Below, in pieces: positions 53,249 to 63,969 of a stretch of 64,000 bases of DNA (positions are counted from its first letter, which is position 1; each line of letters starts with the position of its first letter). Below the pieces are notes generated by a model. The model saw only the letters and a program-made list of their open reading frames with translations, did not search any database and was not told where the DNA came from. The DNA comes from Streptomyces cinerochromogenes (GTDB lineage: Bacteria > Actinomycetota > Actinomycetes > Streptomycetales > Streptomycetaceae): the NCBI RefSeq assembly GCF_014648635.1, contig NZ_BMRM01000030.1, positions 1 through 64,000 of the forward strand. Reading direction: 5' to 3'. The position numbers and the translations under genes were made by a program.

Positions 53249-53476
53249 ATGAAGATCGACTGGGCAGCCCTGGGCTCCGTGTTCGGCGTCAGCCTCGGGG
53301 TCACCGTGGCCCTGGTGACCCTGTTCACCCTCGGCATCGCGGGCCTGAACCGGCGCGAGAAGGCCACGGCGCAGGGCGGCTCCGCCGCGCTCGCCGTCAC
53401 CGGCGCCTACCTCTGCTTCGCGGCCTGCGCGGCGGCGGTGGCGTACGGCATCAACCTGATCGTGGCCAAGGCCTGA
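53249..53476 (+). CDS. Small membrane protein linked to the Pit transporter
   Basis: A 75-residue protein with two membrane helices (about 8-31, LGSVFGVSLGVTVALVTLFTLG, and 45-70, LAVTGAYLCFAACAAAVAYG), separated by a basic loop (LNRREKATAQGG). It lies 35 bases after the Pit gene, has a GAAAGCAG ribosome-binding site, and is followed by a strong terminator, so it is the last gene of the phosphate operon. Function unknown; it may assist or regulate PitH2. No family name is recognised. Confidence 0.78.
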   Translation: MKIDWAALGSVFGVSLGVTVALVTLFTLGIAGLNRREKATAQGGSAALAVTGAYLCFAACAAAVAYGINLIVAKA

Positions 53477-53488
53477 CCACGCACCACC

Positions 53489-53523
53489 GGAGGCTCCCTG
53501 CGCACGCCGCGCAGGGAGCCTCC
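53489..53523 (+). terminator. Terminator of the phosphate-transport operon
   Basis: GGAGGCTCCCTGCGC (53489-53503) pairs with GCGCAGGGAGCCTCC (53509-53523): a perfect 15-base stem with a 5-base loop, 12 bases after the small membrane gene and ahead of the B12 riboswitch. Confidence 0.85.
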
Positions 53524-53584
53524 GCCGTACCCGGGCACACCCCGCACGCCCGGCGGTGTGGGGATCGGCACACTCTCCCCACGC

Positions 53585-53740
53585 AGGTCAAAGGCAAGTT
53601 GACGGCCGTTCCGGGCGCGTGGTGGACTGCCCAGGCCATCTACGGCGGCAGGAGAGGAAGCCGGTGCGAATCCGGCGCGGTCCCGCCACTGTCACCGGGG
53701 AAGAACACCCCGGGAGCCAGGAACTCTCACCGCCGGTACA
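53585..53740 (+). promoter_or_regulatory. Cobalamin (B12) riboswitch
   Basis: The B12-box core is clear: GAGGAAGCCGGTGCGAATCC (53654-53673), CGCGGTCCCGCCACTGTC (about 53676-53693) and the distal GAGCCAGGAAC (53714-53724), with upstream AGGTCAAAGGCAAG at ~53585 as the 5' arm. These are the conserved parts of the adenosylcobalamin riboswitch. It sits about 120 bases before cobD and should shut off the cobalamin operon when B12 is abundant. The exact mechanism (translation or termination) is not read from the sequence; no obvious T-tract terminator follows. Confidence 0.93.
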
Positions 53741-53858
53741 CGTCGAACCAGGGCGCGGACACCCTGAGTGAGGACACATATCGCCATGCTCGGCTGCCGA
53801 TCGAGGACCAGCACCAGGCCTACCGGGACCGTTCCTGCGCCCACGGCCGGCTGAGCCG

Positions 53859-54803
53859 ATGGGTGCCGATCGCACGTACGCGTACGGCGCCGCCGCCGGC
53901 GTCCTCGGCGACCTGCTCCTCGGCGATCCCCGCCGCGGGCATCCCGTCGCCGCTTTCGGCCGGGCGGCCGGGGCCGTGGAAGGCGCGTTGTGGCACGACC
54001 ACCGCGGCTGGGGCGCCCTGCACACCACCGTGTGCGCCGGTGGCGCCGTCGCGCTCGGCGCACTTGCCGCACGCGCCGTACGCCCCTCCCCCACCGCCTC
54101 CGTCGCGCTGACCGCCGCCGCCACCTGGGCCGTCGTCGGCGGCACCTCGCTCGCCCGCGAGGCCCGTGCCGTCGGGCGCGCCCTGGAGGCCGGGGACGTC
54201 GAGGCCGCACGGGCCCGGCTGCCCCACCTGTGCGGCCGGGACCCGCAGGCGCTGGACGCCGACGGCATCGCCCGGGCCGTGGTCGAGTCGGTCGCCGAGA
54301 ACACCTCGGACGCCGTCGTCGGCGCCCTCGTCTGGGGTGCCGTGGCGGGGGTCCCGGGGCTCCTCGGGTTCCGGGCGGTCAACACCCTGGACGCGATGGT
54401 GGGTCACAAGTCCCCCCGGCTGCGGCGCTTCGGCTGGGCCTCCGCCCGCCTCGACGACGTCGCCGGCTGGCCGGGGGCCCGGCTGACCGCCGTACTCGCC
54501 GCCGCGGCCGGACCCGATCCGCGCGGTGCCCTGCGCGCCTGGAGGACGGACGCGGGCAGGCACCCGAGCCCCAACGCCGGTCCCGTGGAGGCCTCCTTCG
54601 CGGGTGCCCTCGGCGTACGCCTGGGCGGGACGCTCTCCTACGGCGGCCGTACCGAGCACCGGCCCGTACTCAACGGCGCCGCCGGGCGGCCGGTCCGGGT
54701 CACCGACATCGACCGGGCCGTACGGCTCTCCCGCCGCGTCGGCCTGCTCGCCCTCGCCGGCACGCTCGCCGCACGCCGGCTGCTGAAAGGACGCGGGAAG
54801 TGA
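53859..54803 (+). CDS. cobD: Adenosylcobinamide-phosphate synthase CobD/CbiB
   Basis: A 314-residue membrane protein that attaches the aminopropanol arm to adenosylcobyric acid. Family motifs are [21 protein letters not shown] near residue 14, [17 protein letters not shown] mid-protein, and [15 protein letters not shown] then [15 protein letters not shown]. The C-terminal part includes [23 protein letters not shown]. First gene after the B12 riboswitch. Its stop overlaps the cobQ start (GTGA, 54800-54803). The ATG at 53859 lacks a strong ribosome-binding site, which may matter if the riboswitch works on translation. Confidence 0.94.
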   Translation: MGADRTYAYGAAAGVLGDLLLGDPRRGHPVAAFGRAAGAVEGALWHDHRGWGALHTTVCAGGAVALGALAARAVRPSPTASVALTAAATWAVVGGTSLAREARAVGRALEAGDVEAARARLPHLCGRDPQALDADGIARAVVESVAENTSDAVVGALVWGAVAGVPGLLGFRAVNTLDAMVGHKSPRLRRFGWASARLDDVAGWPGARLTAVLAAAAGPDPRGALRAWRTDAGRHPSPNAGPVEASFAGALGVRLGGTLSYGGRTEHRPVLNGAAGRPVRVTDIDRAVRLSRRVGLLALAGTLAARRLLKGRGK

Positions 54804-56308
54804 ACGGTGGTCTCCTCGTCGCCGGCACCACCTCCGACGCCGGCAAGAGCGTCGTGACGGCCGGCATCTGCCGCTGGCTGGTACGCCAGGGGGTGAAGGT
54901 CGCGCCGTTCAAGGCGCAGAACATGTCGCTGAACTCGTTCGTCACCCGCGAGGGCGCGGAGATCGGGCGGGCGCAGGCGATGCAGGCGCAGGCCTGCCGG
55001 GTCGAGCCGACCGCGCTGATGAACCCGGTGCTGCTCAAGCCCGGCGGCGAGCAGAGCAGCCAGGTGGTGCTGCTCGGCAAGCCGGTGGGCGAGCTGAGCG
55101 CACGCGGGTACCACGGCGGGCGCCAGCAGCGGCTGCTGGGCACGGTGCTGGACTGCCTGGCCGAGTTGCGGGGCACGTATGACGCGGTGATCTGTGAGGG
55201 GGCGGGCAGTCCGGCCGAGATCAACCTCCGTCGGACGGACATCGTCAACATGGGCATCGCACGCAACGCGCGGCTGCCCGTGCTCGTCGTCGGCGACATC
55301 GACCGCGGGGGCGTCTTCGCGTCCTTCTTCGGCACCGTCGCCCTGCTCTCCCCGGAGGACCAGGAACTGGTCGCCGGGTTCCTGGTGAACAAGTTCCGGG
55401 GCGACGTCTCCCTGCTGGAGCCCGGGCTGGACATGCTCCGGGACCTCACCGGGCGGCGGACGTACGGCGTGCTGCCGTTCCGGCACGGGCTCGGCATCGA
55501 CGAGGAGGACGGGCTGAGGGTGTCGCTGCGCGGCACCGTGCGGGAGTCCACGGTCGCTCCCCCGGTCGGCGAGGACGTGCTGCGGGTCGCCGTGTGCGCG
55601 ATCCCGCTGATGTCCAACTTCACCGACGTGGACGCGCTGGCCGCCGAACCGGGTGTCGTGGTGCGGTTCGTGGACCGGCCGGAGGAGCTGGCGGACGCCG
55701 ACCTCGTGGTGGTGCCGGGCACGCGCGGGACCGTGCGGGCGCTGGAGTGGCTGCGGGAGCGCGGGCTCGCGGACGCGCTCGTACGGCGGGCCGTCGAACA
55801 GCGCCCCGTCCTCGGCGTCTGCGGCGGCTTCCAGATCCTCGGCGAGCACATCGAGGACGAGGTCGAGTCCCGCGCCGGAGCCGTCCCGGGCCTCGGCGTG
55901 CTGCCCGTCCGGGTGCGCTTCGCCCGCGAGAAGACCCTCACCCGGCCCAGCGGCGAAGCCCTCGGCGAGCGGGTCGACGGCTACGAGATCCACCACGGCG
56001 TGGCCACCGTCGAGGGCGGCGAGCCCTTCCTGGACGGCTGCCGGGTCGGCCAGACCTGGGGCACCCACTGGCACGGCTCGCTGGAGTCGGACGGCTTCCG
56101 CCGGGCCTTCCTGCGCGAGGTGGCCGCCGCCGCGGGCCGCCGCTTCGTGCCCGCGCCGGACACTTCCTTCGCCGCGCTGCGCGAGGAGCAGCTCGACCGG
56201 CTCGGCGACCTCATCGAACAGCACGCGGACACGGACGCGCTGTGGCGGCTCATCGAGTCGGGCGCGCCGCAAGGACTGCCTTTCATTCCACCGGGAGCGC
56301 CCGCATGA
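54800..56308 (+). CDS. cobQ: Cobyric acid synthase CobQ
   Basis: A 502-residue glutamine-dependent amidotransferase that adds four amide groups to adenosylcobyrinic a,c-diamide. The N-terminal ATP-binding (dethiobiotin-synthase-like) domain has [14 protein letters not shown] and [13 protein letters not shown]; the C-terminal glutaminase has the nucleophile Cys in [11 protein letters not shown] and the His in [13 protein letters not shown] 54800 overlaps the cobD stop by four bases, and its own stop overlaps cobN (ATGA). Confidence 0.95.
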   Translation: MNGGLLVAGTTSDAGKSVVTAGICRWLVRQGVKVAPFKAQNMSLNSFVTREGAEIGRAQAMQAQACRVEPTALMNPVLLKPGGEQSSQVVLLGKPVGELSARGYHGGRQQRLLGTVLDCLAELRGTYDAVICEGAGSPAEINLRRTDIVNMGIARNARLPVLVVGDIDRGGVFASFFGTVALLSPEDQELVAGFLVNKFRGDVSLLEPGLDMLRDLTGRRTYGVLPFRHGLGIDEEDGLRVSLRGTVRESTVAPPVGEDVLRVAVCAIPLMSNFTDVDALAAEPGVVVRFVDRPEELADADLVVVPGTRGTVRALEWLRERGLADALVRRAVEQRPVLGVCGGFQILGEHIEDEVESRAGAVPGLGVLPVRVRFAREKTLTRPSGEALGERVDGYEIHHGVATVEGGEPFLDGCRVGQTWGTHWHGSLESDGFRRAFLREVAAAAGRRFVPAPDTSFAALREEQLDRLGDLIEQHADTDALWRLIESGAPQGLPFIPPGAPA

Positions 56309-59300
56309 GCACAGTGTTGTTGTTGTCGACCGCCGACACGGATCTGCTGGCGGCCCGGGCCTCCGGCGCCGGCTACCGCATCGGCAACCCCACCCGGGTC
56401 GACGTCGCCGGGGAACTGCCGGGCCTGGTCGAGGGCGCGGACCTCGCCGTCGTACGGCTGCTGGGCGGCAAGCGCGCCTGGGAGGACGGGCTGGCCGCGC
56501 TGAAGGCGTCCGGCATCCCGACCGTGCTGCTGGGCGGCGAGACCGTGCCGGACGCCGAGCTGATGGCGGAGTCGTCCGTACCGGCCGGTGTGGTCGCGGA
56601 GGCGCTGAAGTACCTGGTCGAGGGCGGCCCCGCGAACCTGCTGGAGCTGTCCCGGTTCCTGTCCGACACCGTGCTGCTGACCGGCGAGGGCTTCGAGGAG
56701 CCGCGGAAGATGCCGGAGTTCGGCGTGCACGGCGCGTACGAGGTCCGGGGCGGCCGGCCGACCGTGGGCGTGCTGTTCTACCGGGCGCACGAACTCAGCG
56801 GCAACACCGCCTTCGTGGACACCCTGTGCGAGGCGATCGAGGCACAGGGCGCCAACGCCCTTCCGGTGTACTGCGGTTCGCTGCGCGGGGCGGACGCCGG
56901 GCTGTACGAGCTGCTGGGCCGGGCCGACGCGCTGGTCGCCACCGTGCTCGCGGCCGGCGGCACGCACGCCTCGCAGGCCTCGGCGGGCGGCGACGAGGAG
57001 TCCTGGGACATCGGCGCGCTCGCCGACCTCGACGTCCCCGTGCTGCAGGGGCTGTGCCTCACCTCCTCGCGGGCCGCGTGGGAGGAGTCCGACGCCGCCC
57101 TGTCCCCGATGGACGCCGCGATGCAGGTGGCGATCCCGGAGTTCGACGGCCGGCTGATCACCGTCCCGTTCTCCTTCAAGGAGCAGGGCCCCGACGAGGT
57201 GCCGGTGTACGTCGCCGACCCCGAGCGGGCCGCCCGCGTCGCCGGGATCGCCGTCAGGCACGCCCGGCTGCGGCACAAGCCGAACGCCGAGAAGAAGGTC
57301 GCCCTGGTCTTCACCGCGTACCCGACCAAGCACTCCCGGGTCGGCAACGCGGTCGGCCTGGACACGCCCGCGTCGGCGGTACGGGTGCTGGACGCGCTGC
57401 GGGACGCCGGGTACGGGCTCACCGAGTACCCCTCCGGCGGCGACGAGCTGATCCACCGCCTCATCGAGGCCGGCGGCCACGACGTCGAGTGGCTGACCGA
57501 GGAGCAGCTGGCCGCGGCGCCCGCGCGGGTGCCGCTGGCCGACTACCGGGCGTGGTTCGAGAAGCTCGACCCCGGCCTCAGGGAAGCCATGCGGGAGGCG
57601 TGGGGCGAGCCGCCGGGCGGCCTCTACGTGGACGGCGACGACATCGTGCTGGCCAGCCTGCGGTTCGGGAACGTCGTCGTGATGATCCAGCCGCCGCGCG
57701 GCTTCGGCGAGAACCCGATCGCGATCTACCACGACCCGGACATGCCGCCCTCCCACCACTACATGGCGGCCTACCGCTGGCTGGAGGCCGCTCCATCGGA
57801 GGGGGGCTTCGGCGCGGACGCGATCGTGCACATGGGCAAGCACGGCACGATGGAGTGGCTGCCCGGCAAGGGCCTCGGCCTGTCGCGCGGCTGCGCCCCG
57901 GACGCCGTCCTCGGCGACCTGCCGCTCGTCTACCCGTTCATCGTCAACGACCCCGGCGAGGGCACGCAGGCCAAGCGGCGCGGGCACGCCACGGTGGTCG
58001 ACCACCTGGTGCCGCCGATGGCGCGCGCCGACACCTACGGTGACCTGGCCAAGCTGGAGCAGCTGCTGGACGAGTACGCGCTCGTCTCCGACCTGGACCC
58101 GGCGAAGGCCCCGGCCGTCCGCGCCCAGATCTGGACGCTGGTGAAGGCGGCCGAGCTGCACCACGACCTGCACGTGGACGAGCAGCCGGACGACGACGCG
58201 TTCGACGAGTTCGTCATGCACATCGACGGCTATCTGTGCGAGATCAAGGACGTGCAGATCCGGGACGGCCTGCACATCCTCGGCGGCGGCCCGGTCGGCG
58301 AGCCCCGGGTGAACCTGGTGCTGGCCGTCCTGCGCGCCTCGCAGGTGTGGGGCGGCCGGGCGAACGCGCTGCCCGGTCTGCGGGCCTCGCTGGCGGCCCA
58401 CTTCGGGCTGGAGGAGAAGGAGCTGCTGGCCGAGCCGGGCGCCCCGGTGAAGGTGCCGGTGGAGCTGACGGACCTGGTGGACGGCCCGTCCCGGACCGCT
58501 TCCGACGCGATCGACCTGCTGGAGCAGCTGTGCCGGCGGGTCGCGGAGGAGATGGAGGCGCGGGCGTGGGACCGCGCGGTCGTCCCGGCGGTCCTGCGGG
58601 GCGCGCTCGGCGCCGAACTCCCCGACGCGGTCGCCGTGCTGGAGTTCGCGTGCGACGAGGTCGTCCCGCGTCTGGCGCGGACCACCGACGAGATCGGGCA
58701 CATCCTGCGGGCCCTGGACGGCGGCTACGTCCCGGCGGGTCCGTCGGGTTCCCCGACCCGGGGCCTGGTCAACGTCCTGCCGACGGGCCGGAACTTCTAC
58801 TCGGTCGACCCCAAGGCCATTCCGTCCCGGCTCAGCTGGGAGGTCGGCCAGTCGCTGGCGGACTCCCTGGTCGCGCGCTATCTCCAGGACACCGGTGAGT
58901 ACCCGAAGTCCGTGGGCCTGACGGTCTGGGGCACGTCCGCGATGCGCACCCAGGGCGACGACATCGCCGAGATCCTCGCGCTGCTGGGCTGCCGTCCGGT
59001 GTGGGACGAGGCCTCGCGGCGGGTGACGGGCTTCGAGGTGGTTCCCCTGGCGGAGCTGGGGCGCCCGCGCATCGACGTCACCGTCCGCATCTCCGGGTTT
59101 TTCCGGGACGCGTTCCCGCATGTGGTCGGTCTGATCGACGACGCGGTACGGGCGGTGGCGGAGCTGGAGGAGCCGGCCGACTCCAACTACGTGCGGGCGC
59201 ACGTGGACGAGGACGCGGCCGAGCACGGCGACCGGCGGCGCGCGACGGCCCGTATCTTCGGTTCGAAGCCGGGCGCGTACGGCGCGGGTCTGCTGCCGCT

Positions 59301-59970
59301 GATCGACGCCCGGAACTGGCGCAGCGACGCGGACCTGGCCGAGGTGTACGCCGTCTGGGGCGGCTACGCCTACGGGCGCGGGCTCGACGGGCGGGCGGCG
59401 CGCGGGGACATGGAGACGGCGTTCCGGCGGATCGCGGTGGCGGCGAAGAACGTCGACACGCGTGAGCACGACCTGGTCGACGCCGACGACTACTTCCAGT
59501 ACCACGGCGGCATGGTCGCCATGGTGCGGCACCTGACGGGCGCCAACCCCGAGGCGTACGTGGGCGATTCGGCCGTACCGGACCAGGTGAGGACGCGGAC
59601 GCTCGGCGAGGAGACCCACCGGGTGTTCCGGGCCCGCGTGGTCAACCCGCGCTGGACGGCGGCCATGCGCCGGCACGGCTACAAGGGCGCCTTCGAGATG
59701 GCGGCGACCGTGGACTACCTGTTCGGCTACGACGCGACGGCGGGCGTGGTCGACGACTGGATGTACGAGAAGCTGAGCGCGGAGTACGTCTTCGACCCGG
59801 AGAACCGGGACTTCATGAAGAAGTCCAACCCATGGGCGCTGCGCGGCATCACCGAGCGTCTGCTGGAGGCGGCGGACCGCGGGCTGTGGGCGGAGCCGGA
59901 CGCGGACACGCTGGAGCGGCTGCGCGCCACCTACCTGGAGCTGGAAGGCGACTTGGAGGGCGACCAGTGA
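56305..59970 (+). CDS. cobN: Cobaltochelatase subunit CobN
   Basis: A 1221-residue CobN/BchH-type large chelatase subunit, which inserts cobalt into hydrogenobyrinic acid a,c-diamide in the late-cobalt (aerobic) route. Clear family segments are [20 protein letters not shown] near 155, [53 protein letters not shown], and late [36 protein letters not shown]. It is joined to cobQ by an ATGA overlap and to the ATPase subunit by GTGA. The length is normal for CobN. Confidence 0.96.
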   Translation: MSTVLLLSTADTDLLAARASGAGYRIGNPTRVDVAGELPGLVEGADLAVVRLLGGKRAWEDGLAALKASGIPTVLLGGETVPDAELMAESSVPAGVVAEALKYLVEGGPANLLELSRFLSDTVLLTGEGFEEPRKMPEFGVHGAYEVRGGRPTVGVLFYRAHELSGNTAFVDTLCEAIEAQGANALPVYCGSLRGADAGLYELLGRADALVATVLAAGGTHASQASAGGDEESWDIGALADLDVPVLQGLCLTSSRAAWEESDAALSPMDAAMQVAIPEFDGRLITVPFSFKEQGPDEVPVYVADPERAARVAGIAVRHARLRHKPNAEKKVALVFTAYPTKHSRVGNAVGLDTPASAVRVLDALRDAGYGLTEYPSGGDELIHRLIEAGGHDVEWLTEEQLAAAPARVPLADYRAWFEKLDPGLREAMREAWGEPPGGLYVDGDDIVLASLRFGNVVVMIQPPRGFGENPIAIYHDPDMPPSHHYMAAYRWLEAAPSEGGFGADAIVHMGKHGTMEWLPGKGLGLSRGCAPDAVLGDLPLVYPFIVNDPGEGTQAKRRGHATVVDHLVPPMARADTYGDLAKLEQLLDEYALVSDLDPAKAPAVRAQIWTLVKAAELHHDLHVDEQPDDDAFDEFVMHIDGYLCEIKDVQIRDGLHILGGGPVGEPRVNLVLAVLRASQVWGGRANALPGLRASLAAHFGLEEKELLAEPGAPVKVPVELTDLVDGPSRTASDAIDLLEQLCRRVAEEMEARAWDRAVVPAVLRGALGAELPDAVAVLEFACDEVVPRLARTTDEIGHILRALDGGYVPAGPSGSPTRGLVNVLPTGRNFYSVDPKAIPSRLSWEVGQSLADSLVARYLQDTGEYPKSVGLTVWGTSAMRTQGDDIAEILALLGCRPVWDEASRRVTGFEVVPLAELGRPRIDVTVRISGFFRDAFPHVVGLIDDAVRAVAELEEPADSNYVRAHVDEDAAEHGDRRRATARIFGSKPGAYGAGLLPLIDARNWRSDADLAEVYAVWGGYAYGRGLDGRAARGDMETAFRRIAVAAKNVDTREHDLVDADDYFQYHGGMVAMVRHLTGANPEAYVGDSAVPDQVRTRTLGEETHRVFRARVVNPRWTAAMRRHGYKGAFEMAATVDYLFGYDATAGVVDDWMYEKLSAEYVFDPENRDFMKKSNPWALRGITERLLEAADRGLWAEPDADTLERLRATYLELEGDLEGDQ

Positions 59971-62000
59971 CCACCCCGTTCCCCTTTACGGCCGTCGTCG
60001 GCCAGGACGACCTGCGGCTCGCGCTGCTGCTGAACGCCGTGTCGCCGGCGGTCGGCGGTGTGCTGGTGCGCGGTGAGAAGGGCACCGCCAAGTCGACGGC
60101 GGTGCGGGCGCTGTCGGTGCTGCTGCCCGCGGTGGCCGTCGTGCCCGGGTGCCGGTTCTCGTGCGACCCGGCCTCGCCCGATCCCGCGTGCCCGGACGGT
60201 CCGCACGAGCCGGGCCGGGGCACCGAGCGGCCCGCGCGGATGGTCGAGCTGCCCGTCGGCGCCTCCGAGGACCGGCTGGTCGGCGCGCTGGACATCGAGC
60301 GGGCGCTCGCGGAGGGCGTGAAGGCCTTCGAGCCGGGCCTGCTGGCCGACGCGCACCGCGGGATCCTCTACGTCGACGAGGTCAACCTCCTCCACGACCA
60401 CCTGGTCGACCTGCTGCTGGACGCGGCGGCGATGGGGGCCTCGTACGTGGAGCGCGAGGGCGTGTCCGTGCGGCACGCCTCGAAGTTCCTGCTCGTCGGC
60501 ACCATGAACCCGGAAGAGGGCGAGCTGCGGCCCCAGCTGCTGGACCGGTTCGGGCTCACCGTGGAGGTCGCGGCCTCGCGGGAGCCGGAGCAGCGGGTGG
60601 AGGTCGTCCGGCGCCGGCTGGCGTACGACGACGACCCCGCCGCCTTCGCCGCCCGCTGGGCCGACGAGGAGGCCGCCGTGCGGCAGCGGATCGTCGCCGC
60701 GCGGGCGTTGCTGCCGTCGGTGCGGCTGGGCGACGGGGCGCTGAGGCAGATCGCGGCGACCTGTGCGGCCTTCGAGGTGGACGGGATGCGCGCCGACATC
60801 GTCATGGCGCGGACCGCCACCGCGCTGGCCGCGTGGGCGGGGCGGACCGATGTGCTCGCCGAGGACGTGCGGCAGGCGGCGCTGCTCGCGCTGCCGCACC
60901 GGCGGCGGCGGAACCCGTTCGACGCGCCGGGTCTGGACGAGGACAAGCTGGACGAGACGCTGGAGCAGTTCTCCGGGGACGATGGGAACGGCGGGGACGG
61001 CGGGAACGGCGGGGACGGCGGGGACGACGACGATCCCGGCCCGGACGGTCCCGGTGGCGGCGGCGGGCAGCCGCAGCCCGAGTCCGGTCCGCAGGGTGAC
61101 GGGGGTGACGCCGCCCGGCCGGAGGCCGGTGAGGGCGGGCAGCCGCAGGCGTCCGGCGGGCAGCAGCAGTCGGCCGTGCGGGCCGCCGAGCCGTTCCGGA
61201 CCAGGGTGCTGAGCGTGCCCGGCATCGGTGAGGGCGCGGCCGGTCGGCGGTCCCGGGCGCGGACCGAGCACGGGCGGACCACGGGGGCCCGGCGGCCCCA
61301 GGGGGCGCTGACCAAGCTGCACCTGGCGGCGACCGTGCAGGCCGCCGCGCCGCACCAGCGGGCGCGGGGGCGGTCCGGTCCCGGGCTGGTCGTGCGCCGG
61401 GACGATCTGCGGCAGGCCACCCGGGAGGGGCGCGAGGGGAACCTCGTGCTGTTCGTCGTGGACGCCTCCGGGTCGATGGCCGCGCGGCAGCGGATGAGCG
61501 CCGTGAAGGGGGCTGTGCTGTCGCTGCTGCTGGACGCGTACCAGCGGCGGGACAAGGTGGGGCTCGTGACGTTCCGGGGGGCGGCGGCCGAGGTCGCGCT
61601 GCCGCCGACGTCGTCCGTCGACGCCGCCGCCGTACGGCTGGAGTCGCTGCCCACCGGGGGGCGTACGCCGCTCGCGGCCGGGCTGCTCAAGGCGCACGAG
61701 GTGCTGCGGGTGGAGCGGCTGCGGGATCCGGCGCGGCGGCCGCTGGTGGTCGTGGTGACGGACGGGCGGGCCACCGGTGGTCCGGAGCCGCTGCTGCTCG
61801 CCTCCCGGGCCGCCGGGCTGTTCGCGGCCGGGCAGGTCGCCTCGGTGGTCGTGGACTGCGAGTCGGGGCCGGTGCGGCTGGGGCTGGCCGGGAAGCTCGC
61901 GGGTGAGCTGGGCGGTACGGCCGTGACGTTGGACGAGCTGCGGGCGGACTCGATCGCCGGGCTCGTGAAGGGGATTCAGGGCAGCAGGAGGGCCGCGTAA
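59967..62000 (+). CDS. Magnesium/cobalt-chelatase ATPase, ChlI-ChlD fusion
   Basis: A 677-residue fusion of a BchI-type AAA+ domain and a BchD-type VWA domain. AAA+: Walker [12 protein letters not shown] (residues ~32-42), Walker B in [15 protein letters not shown], sensor motifs around [23 protein letters not shown] Gly/Asp/Pro-rich linker (~335-395) follows, then VWA with the [13 protein letters not shown] and TDGRATGG. It replaces the separate CobS and CobT subunits as the motor for CobN. GTG 59967 overlaps the cobN stop by four bases. A tandem GGNGGDG-type repeat sits in the linker. Confidence 0.93.
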   Translation: MTTPFPFTAVVGQDDLRLALLLNAVSPAVGGVLVRGEKGTAKSTAVRALSVLLPAVAVVPGCRFSCDPASPDPACPDGPHEPGRGTERPARMVELPVGASEDRLVGALDIERALAEGVKAFEPGLLADAHRGILYVDEVNLLHDHLVDLLLDAAAMGASYVEREGVSVRHASKFLLVGTMNPEEGELRPQLLDRFGLTVEVAASREPEQRVEVVRRRLAYDDDPAAFAARWADEEAAVRQRIVAARALLPSVRLGDGALRQIAATCAAFEVDGMRADIVMARTATALAAWAGRTDVLAEDVRQAALLALPHRRRRNPFDAPGLDEDKLDETLEQFSGDDGNGGDGGNGGDGGDDDDPGPDGPGGGGGQPQPESGPQGDGGDAARPEAGEGGQPQASGGQQQSAVRAAEPFRTRVLSVPGIGEGAAGRRSRARTEHGRTTGARRPQGALTKLHLAATVQAAAPHQRARGRSGPGLVVRRDDLRQATREGREGNLVLFVVDASGSMAARQRMSAVKGAVLSLLLDAYQRRDKVGLVTFRGAAAEVALPPTSSVDAAAVRLESLPTGGRTPLAAGLLKAHEVLRVERLRDPARRPLVVVVTDGRATGGPEPLLLASRAAGLFAAGQVASVVVDCESGPVRLGLAGKLAGELGGTAVTLDELRADSIAGLVKGIQGSRRAA

Positions 62001-62599
62001 TGCCGCAGGGACAGCCGAGTGTCGTACCGGACGACGGCCTGACGACCCGTCAGCGCCGCAACCGGCCGCTGGTCGTCGTGCACACGGGCGTCGGCAAGGG
62101 CAAGTCCACCGCCGCGTTCGGGCTCGCGCTGCGCGCCTGGAACCAGGGGTGGCCCATCGGGGTGTTCCAGTTCGTCAAGTCGGCGAAGTGGAAGGTCGGC
62201 GAGGAGAACGCGCTGCGGGTGCTCGGTGCCTCCGGCGAGGGCGGGACCGTCGACTGGCACAAGATGGGCGAGGGCTGGTCGTGGGTCCAGCGGGACGCCC
62301 AGATGGACAACGAGGAGAAGGCCCGCGAGGGCTGGGAGCAGGTCAAGCGGGACCTGGCCGCCGAGACGTACCGGCTGTACGTGCTGGACGAGTTCGCGTA
62401 CCCGATGCACTGGGGCTGGGTCGACACCGACGAGGTCGTGGAGGTGCTGCGGAACCGGCCCGGTACCCAGCATGTCGTGATCACCGGGCGGAACGCGCCG
62501 GAGAAGCTGGTGGACCTCGCCGACCTCGTCACCGACATGTCCAAGGTCAAGCACCCCATGGACGTGGGGCAGAAGGGCCAGAAGGGCATCGAGTGGTGA
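62000..62599 (+). CDS. cobO: Cob(I)yrinic acid a,c-diamide adenosyltransferase CobO
   Basis: A 199-residue CobA/CobO/BtuR-type ATP:corrinoid adenosyltransferase. The P-loop is GVGKGKSTAAFGLALRAW (~30-47), and ATP/cobalamin-site residues lie in FVKSAKW, LDEFAYPMHWGWVD and ITGRNAP. The ATG overlaps the stop of the preceding gene by one base (TAATG). It adenosylates the cobalt during de novo synthesis, and could also work in salvage. Confidence 0.95.
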   Translation: MPQGQPSVVPDDGLTTRQRRNRPLVVVHTGVGKGKSTAAFGLALRAWNQGWPIGVFQFVKSAKWKVGEENALRVLGASGEGGTVDWHKMGEGWSWVQRDAQMDNEEKAREGWEQVKRDLAAETYRLYVLDEFAYPMHWGWVDTDEVVEVLRNRPGTQHVVITGRNAPEKLVDLADLVTDMSKVKHPMDVGQKGQKGIEW

Positions 62600-63969
62600 C
62601 TGCCGTTCCCCGGCTGGTCGTCGCCGCGCCCTCCTCGGGCAGCGGCAAGACCACCGTCGCCACGGGGCTGATGGCCGCGTTCGCCGCGCGGGGGCTCGCC
62701 GTGTCCCCGCACAAGGTCGGGCCGGACTACATCGACCCCGGGTACCACGCCCTCGCGACCGGGCGGGTGGGGCGCAACCTGGACGCGTACCTGTGCGGGC
62801 CGGAGCTGGTCGCTCCGCTGTTCCTGCACGGGGCGCGGGGGTGCGACCTGGCCGTGGTCGAGGGCGTGATGGGGCTGTACGACGGGGCCGGCGGCGAAGG
62901 CGAGCTGGCGTCCACCGCGCAGGTCGCCAAGCTGCTGGGGGCGCCGGTCGTGCTCGTCGTGGACGCGTCCTCGCAGTCGCGGTCGGTGGCGGCGCTGGTG
63001 CACGGGTTCGCGTCGTGGGACCCGCGGGTGCGGGTCGGAGGCGTGATCCTGAACAAGGTCGGGTCCGACCGGCACGAGGAACTTCTCCGGGAGGCGCTGG
63101 ATTCGGCCGGGGTGCCCGTCCTCGGGGTGCTGCGACGGGTGGCCCAGGTGGAGACCCCGTCGCGGCACCTGGGGCTGGTCCCGGTCGCCGAACGGCGTTC
63201 CGCGGCGGTCGAAGCGGTGGCTTCGATGGCCGAGCAGGTGGTACGGGGGTGTGACCTTCAGGCGCTGGAGGCACTCGCCCGGAGTGCCGGTGCCCTCCCG
63301 GGGGACCCCGCCCCCTGGGACCCCGCCTCGCCCACCCACCAGCCGACTCGGTCCGCCGGGGAGCGAGCCCCCGTCGTCGCCGTCGCCGGCGGCCCCGCCT
63401 TCACCTTCTCCTACGCCGAGCACACCGAGCTGCTCACCGCCGCCGGTGCCGAGGTCGTCACCTTCGACCCGCTGCGGGACGCGCGACTGCCCGGGGGAAC
63501 CGCCGGGCTGGTCATCGGAGGCGGCTTCCCGGAGGTGTACGCCGCCGAGCTGTCCGCCAACGCGCCGCTGCGCGAGGCCGTCGCCGCACTGGCCCTGTCC
63601 GGCGCCCCCGTGGCCGCCGAGTGTGCCGGGCTGCTCTACCTCTGCCGTGAGCTGGACGGGCAGCCCATGTGCGGGGTGCTGGACGCGACCGCGCGGATGT
63701 CCGATCGGCTGACCCTCGGCTACCGGGACGCCGTGGCCGTCGGCGACAGTGTGCTGGCGGCGGCCGGGACACGGATGCGGGGGCACGAGTTCCACCGCAC
63801 CGTCGTCGAGCCGGGTGCCGGTGCCGCTCCCGCCTGGGGCGTGCGGGCTCCGGTCCGGCGGGTCGAGGGTTTCGTACAGCAGGGCGTGCACGCGAGTTAT
63901 CTGCACACGCACTGGGCGTCCCGGCCCGGTGTCGCCCGTCGGTTCGTGGAGAGGTGCCGGACGTCATGA
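62596..63969 (+). CDS. cobB: Cobyrinic (hydrogenobyrinic) acid a,c-diamide synthase CobB/CbiA
   Basis: A 457-residue glutamine-dependent amidotransferase. The N-terminal ATP-binding domain starts with PRLVVAAPSSGSGKTTVATG, then HKVGPDYIDPGYHALATGR and EGVMGLYDG. The C-terminal class I glutaminase has the nucleophile Cys in AAECAGLLYL and late His near YLHTHWAS. A disordered Pro-rich stretch (~235-250) links the domains. GTG 62596 overlaps the cobO stop (GTGA); GTG 62593, one codon earlier, is also possible. The stop overlaps the next gene by four bases. Confidence 0.94.
   Translation: MTAVPRLVVAAPSSGSGKTTVATGLMAAFAARGLAVSPHKVGPDYIDPGYHALATGRVGRNLDAYLCGPELVAPLFLHGARGCDLAVVEGVMGLYDGAGGEGELASTAQVAKLLGAPVVLVVDASSQSRSVAALVHGFASWDPRVRVGGVILNKVGSDRHEELLREALDSAGVPVLGVLRRVAQVETPSRHLGLVPVAERRSAAVEAVASMAEQVVRGCDLQALEALARSAGALPGDPAPWDPASPTHQPTRSAGERAPVVAVAGGPAFTFSYAEHTELLTAAGAEVVTFDPLRDARLPGGTAGLVIGGGFPEVYAAELSANAPLREAVAALALSGAPVAAECAGLLYLCRELDGQPMCGVLDATARMSDRLTLGYRDAVAVGDSVLAAAGTRMRGHEFHRTVVEPGAGAAPAWGVRAPVRRVEGFVQQGVHASYLHTHWASRPGVARRFVERCRTS

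Noticed and set aside
55981-59676. Open frame of 1231 codons on the minus strand opposite cobN
   Set aside because: It is the antisense shadow of the well-supported CobN gene; at high GC, long antisense frames are expected. The translation is low-complexity with no family motif.
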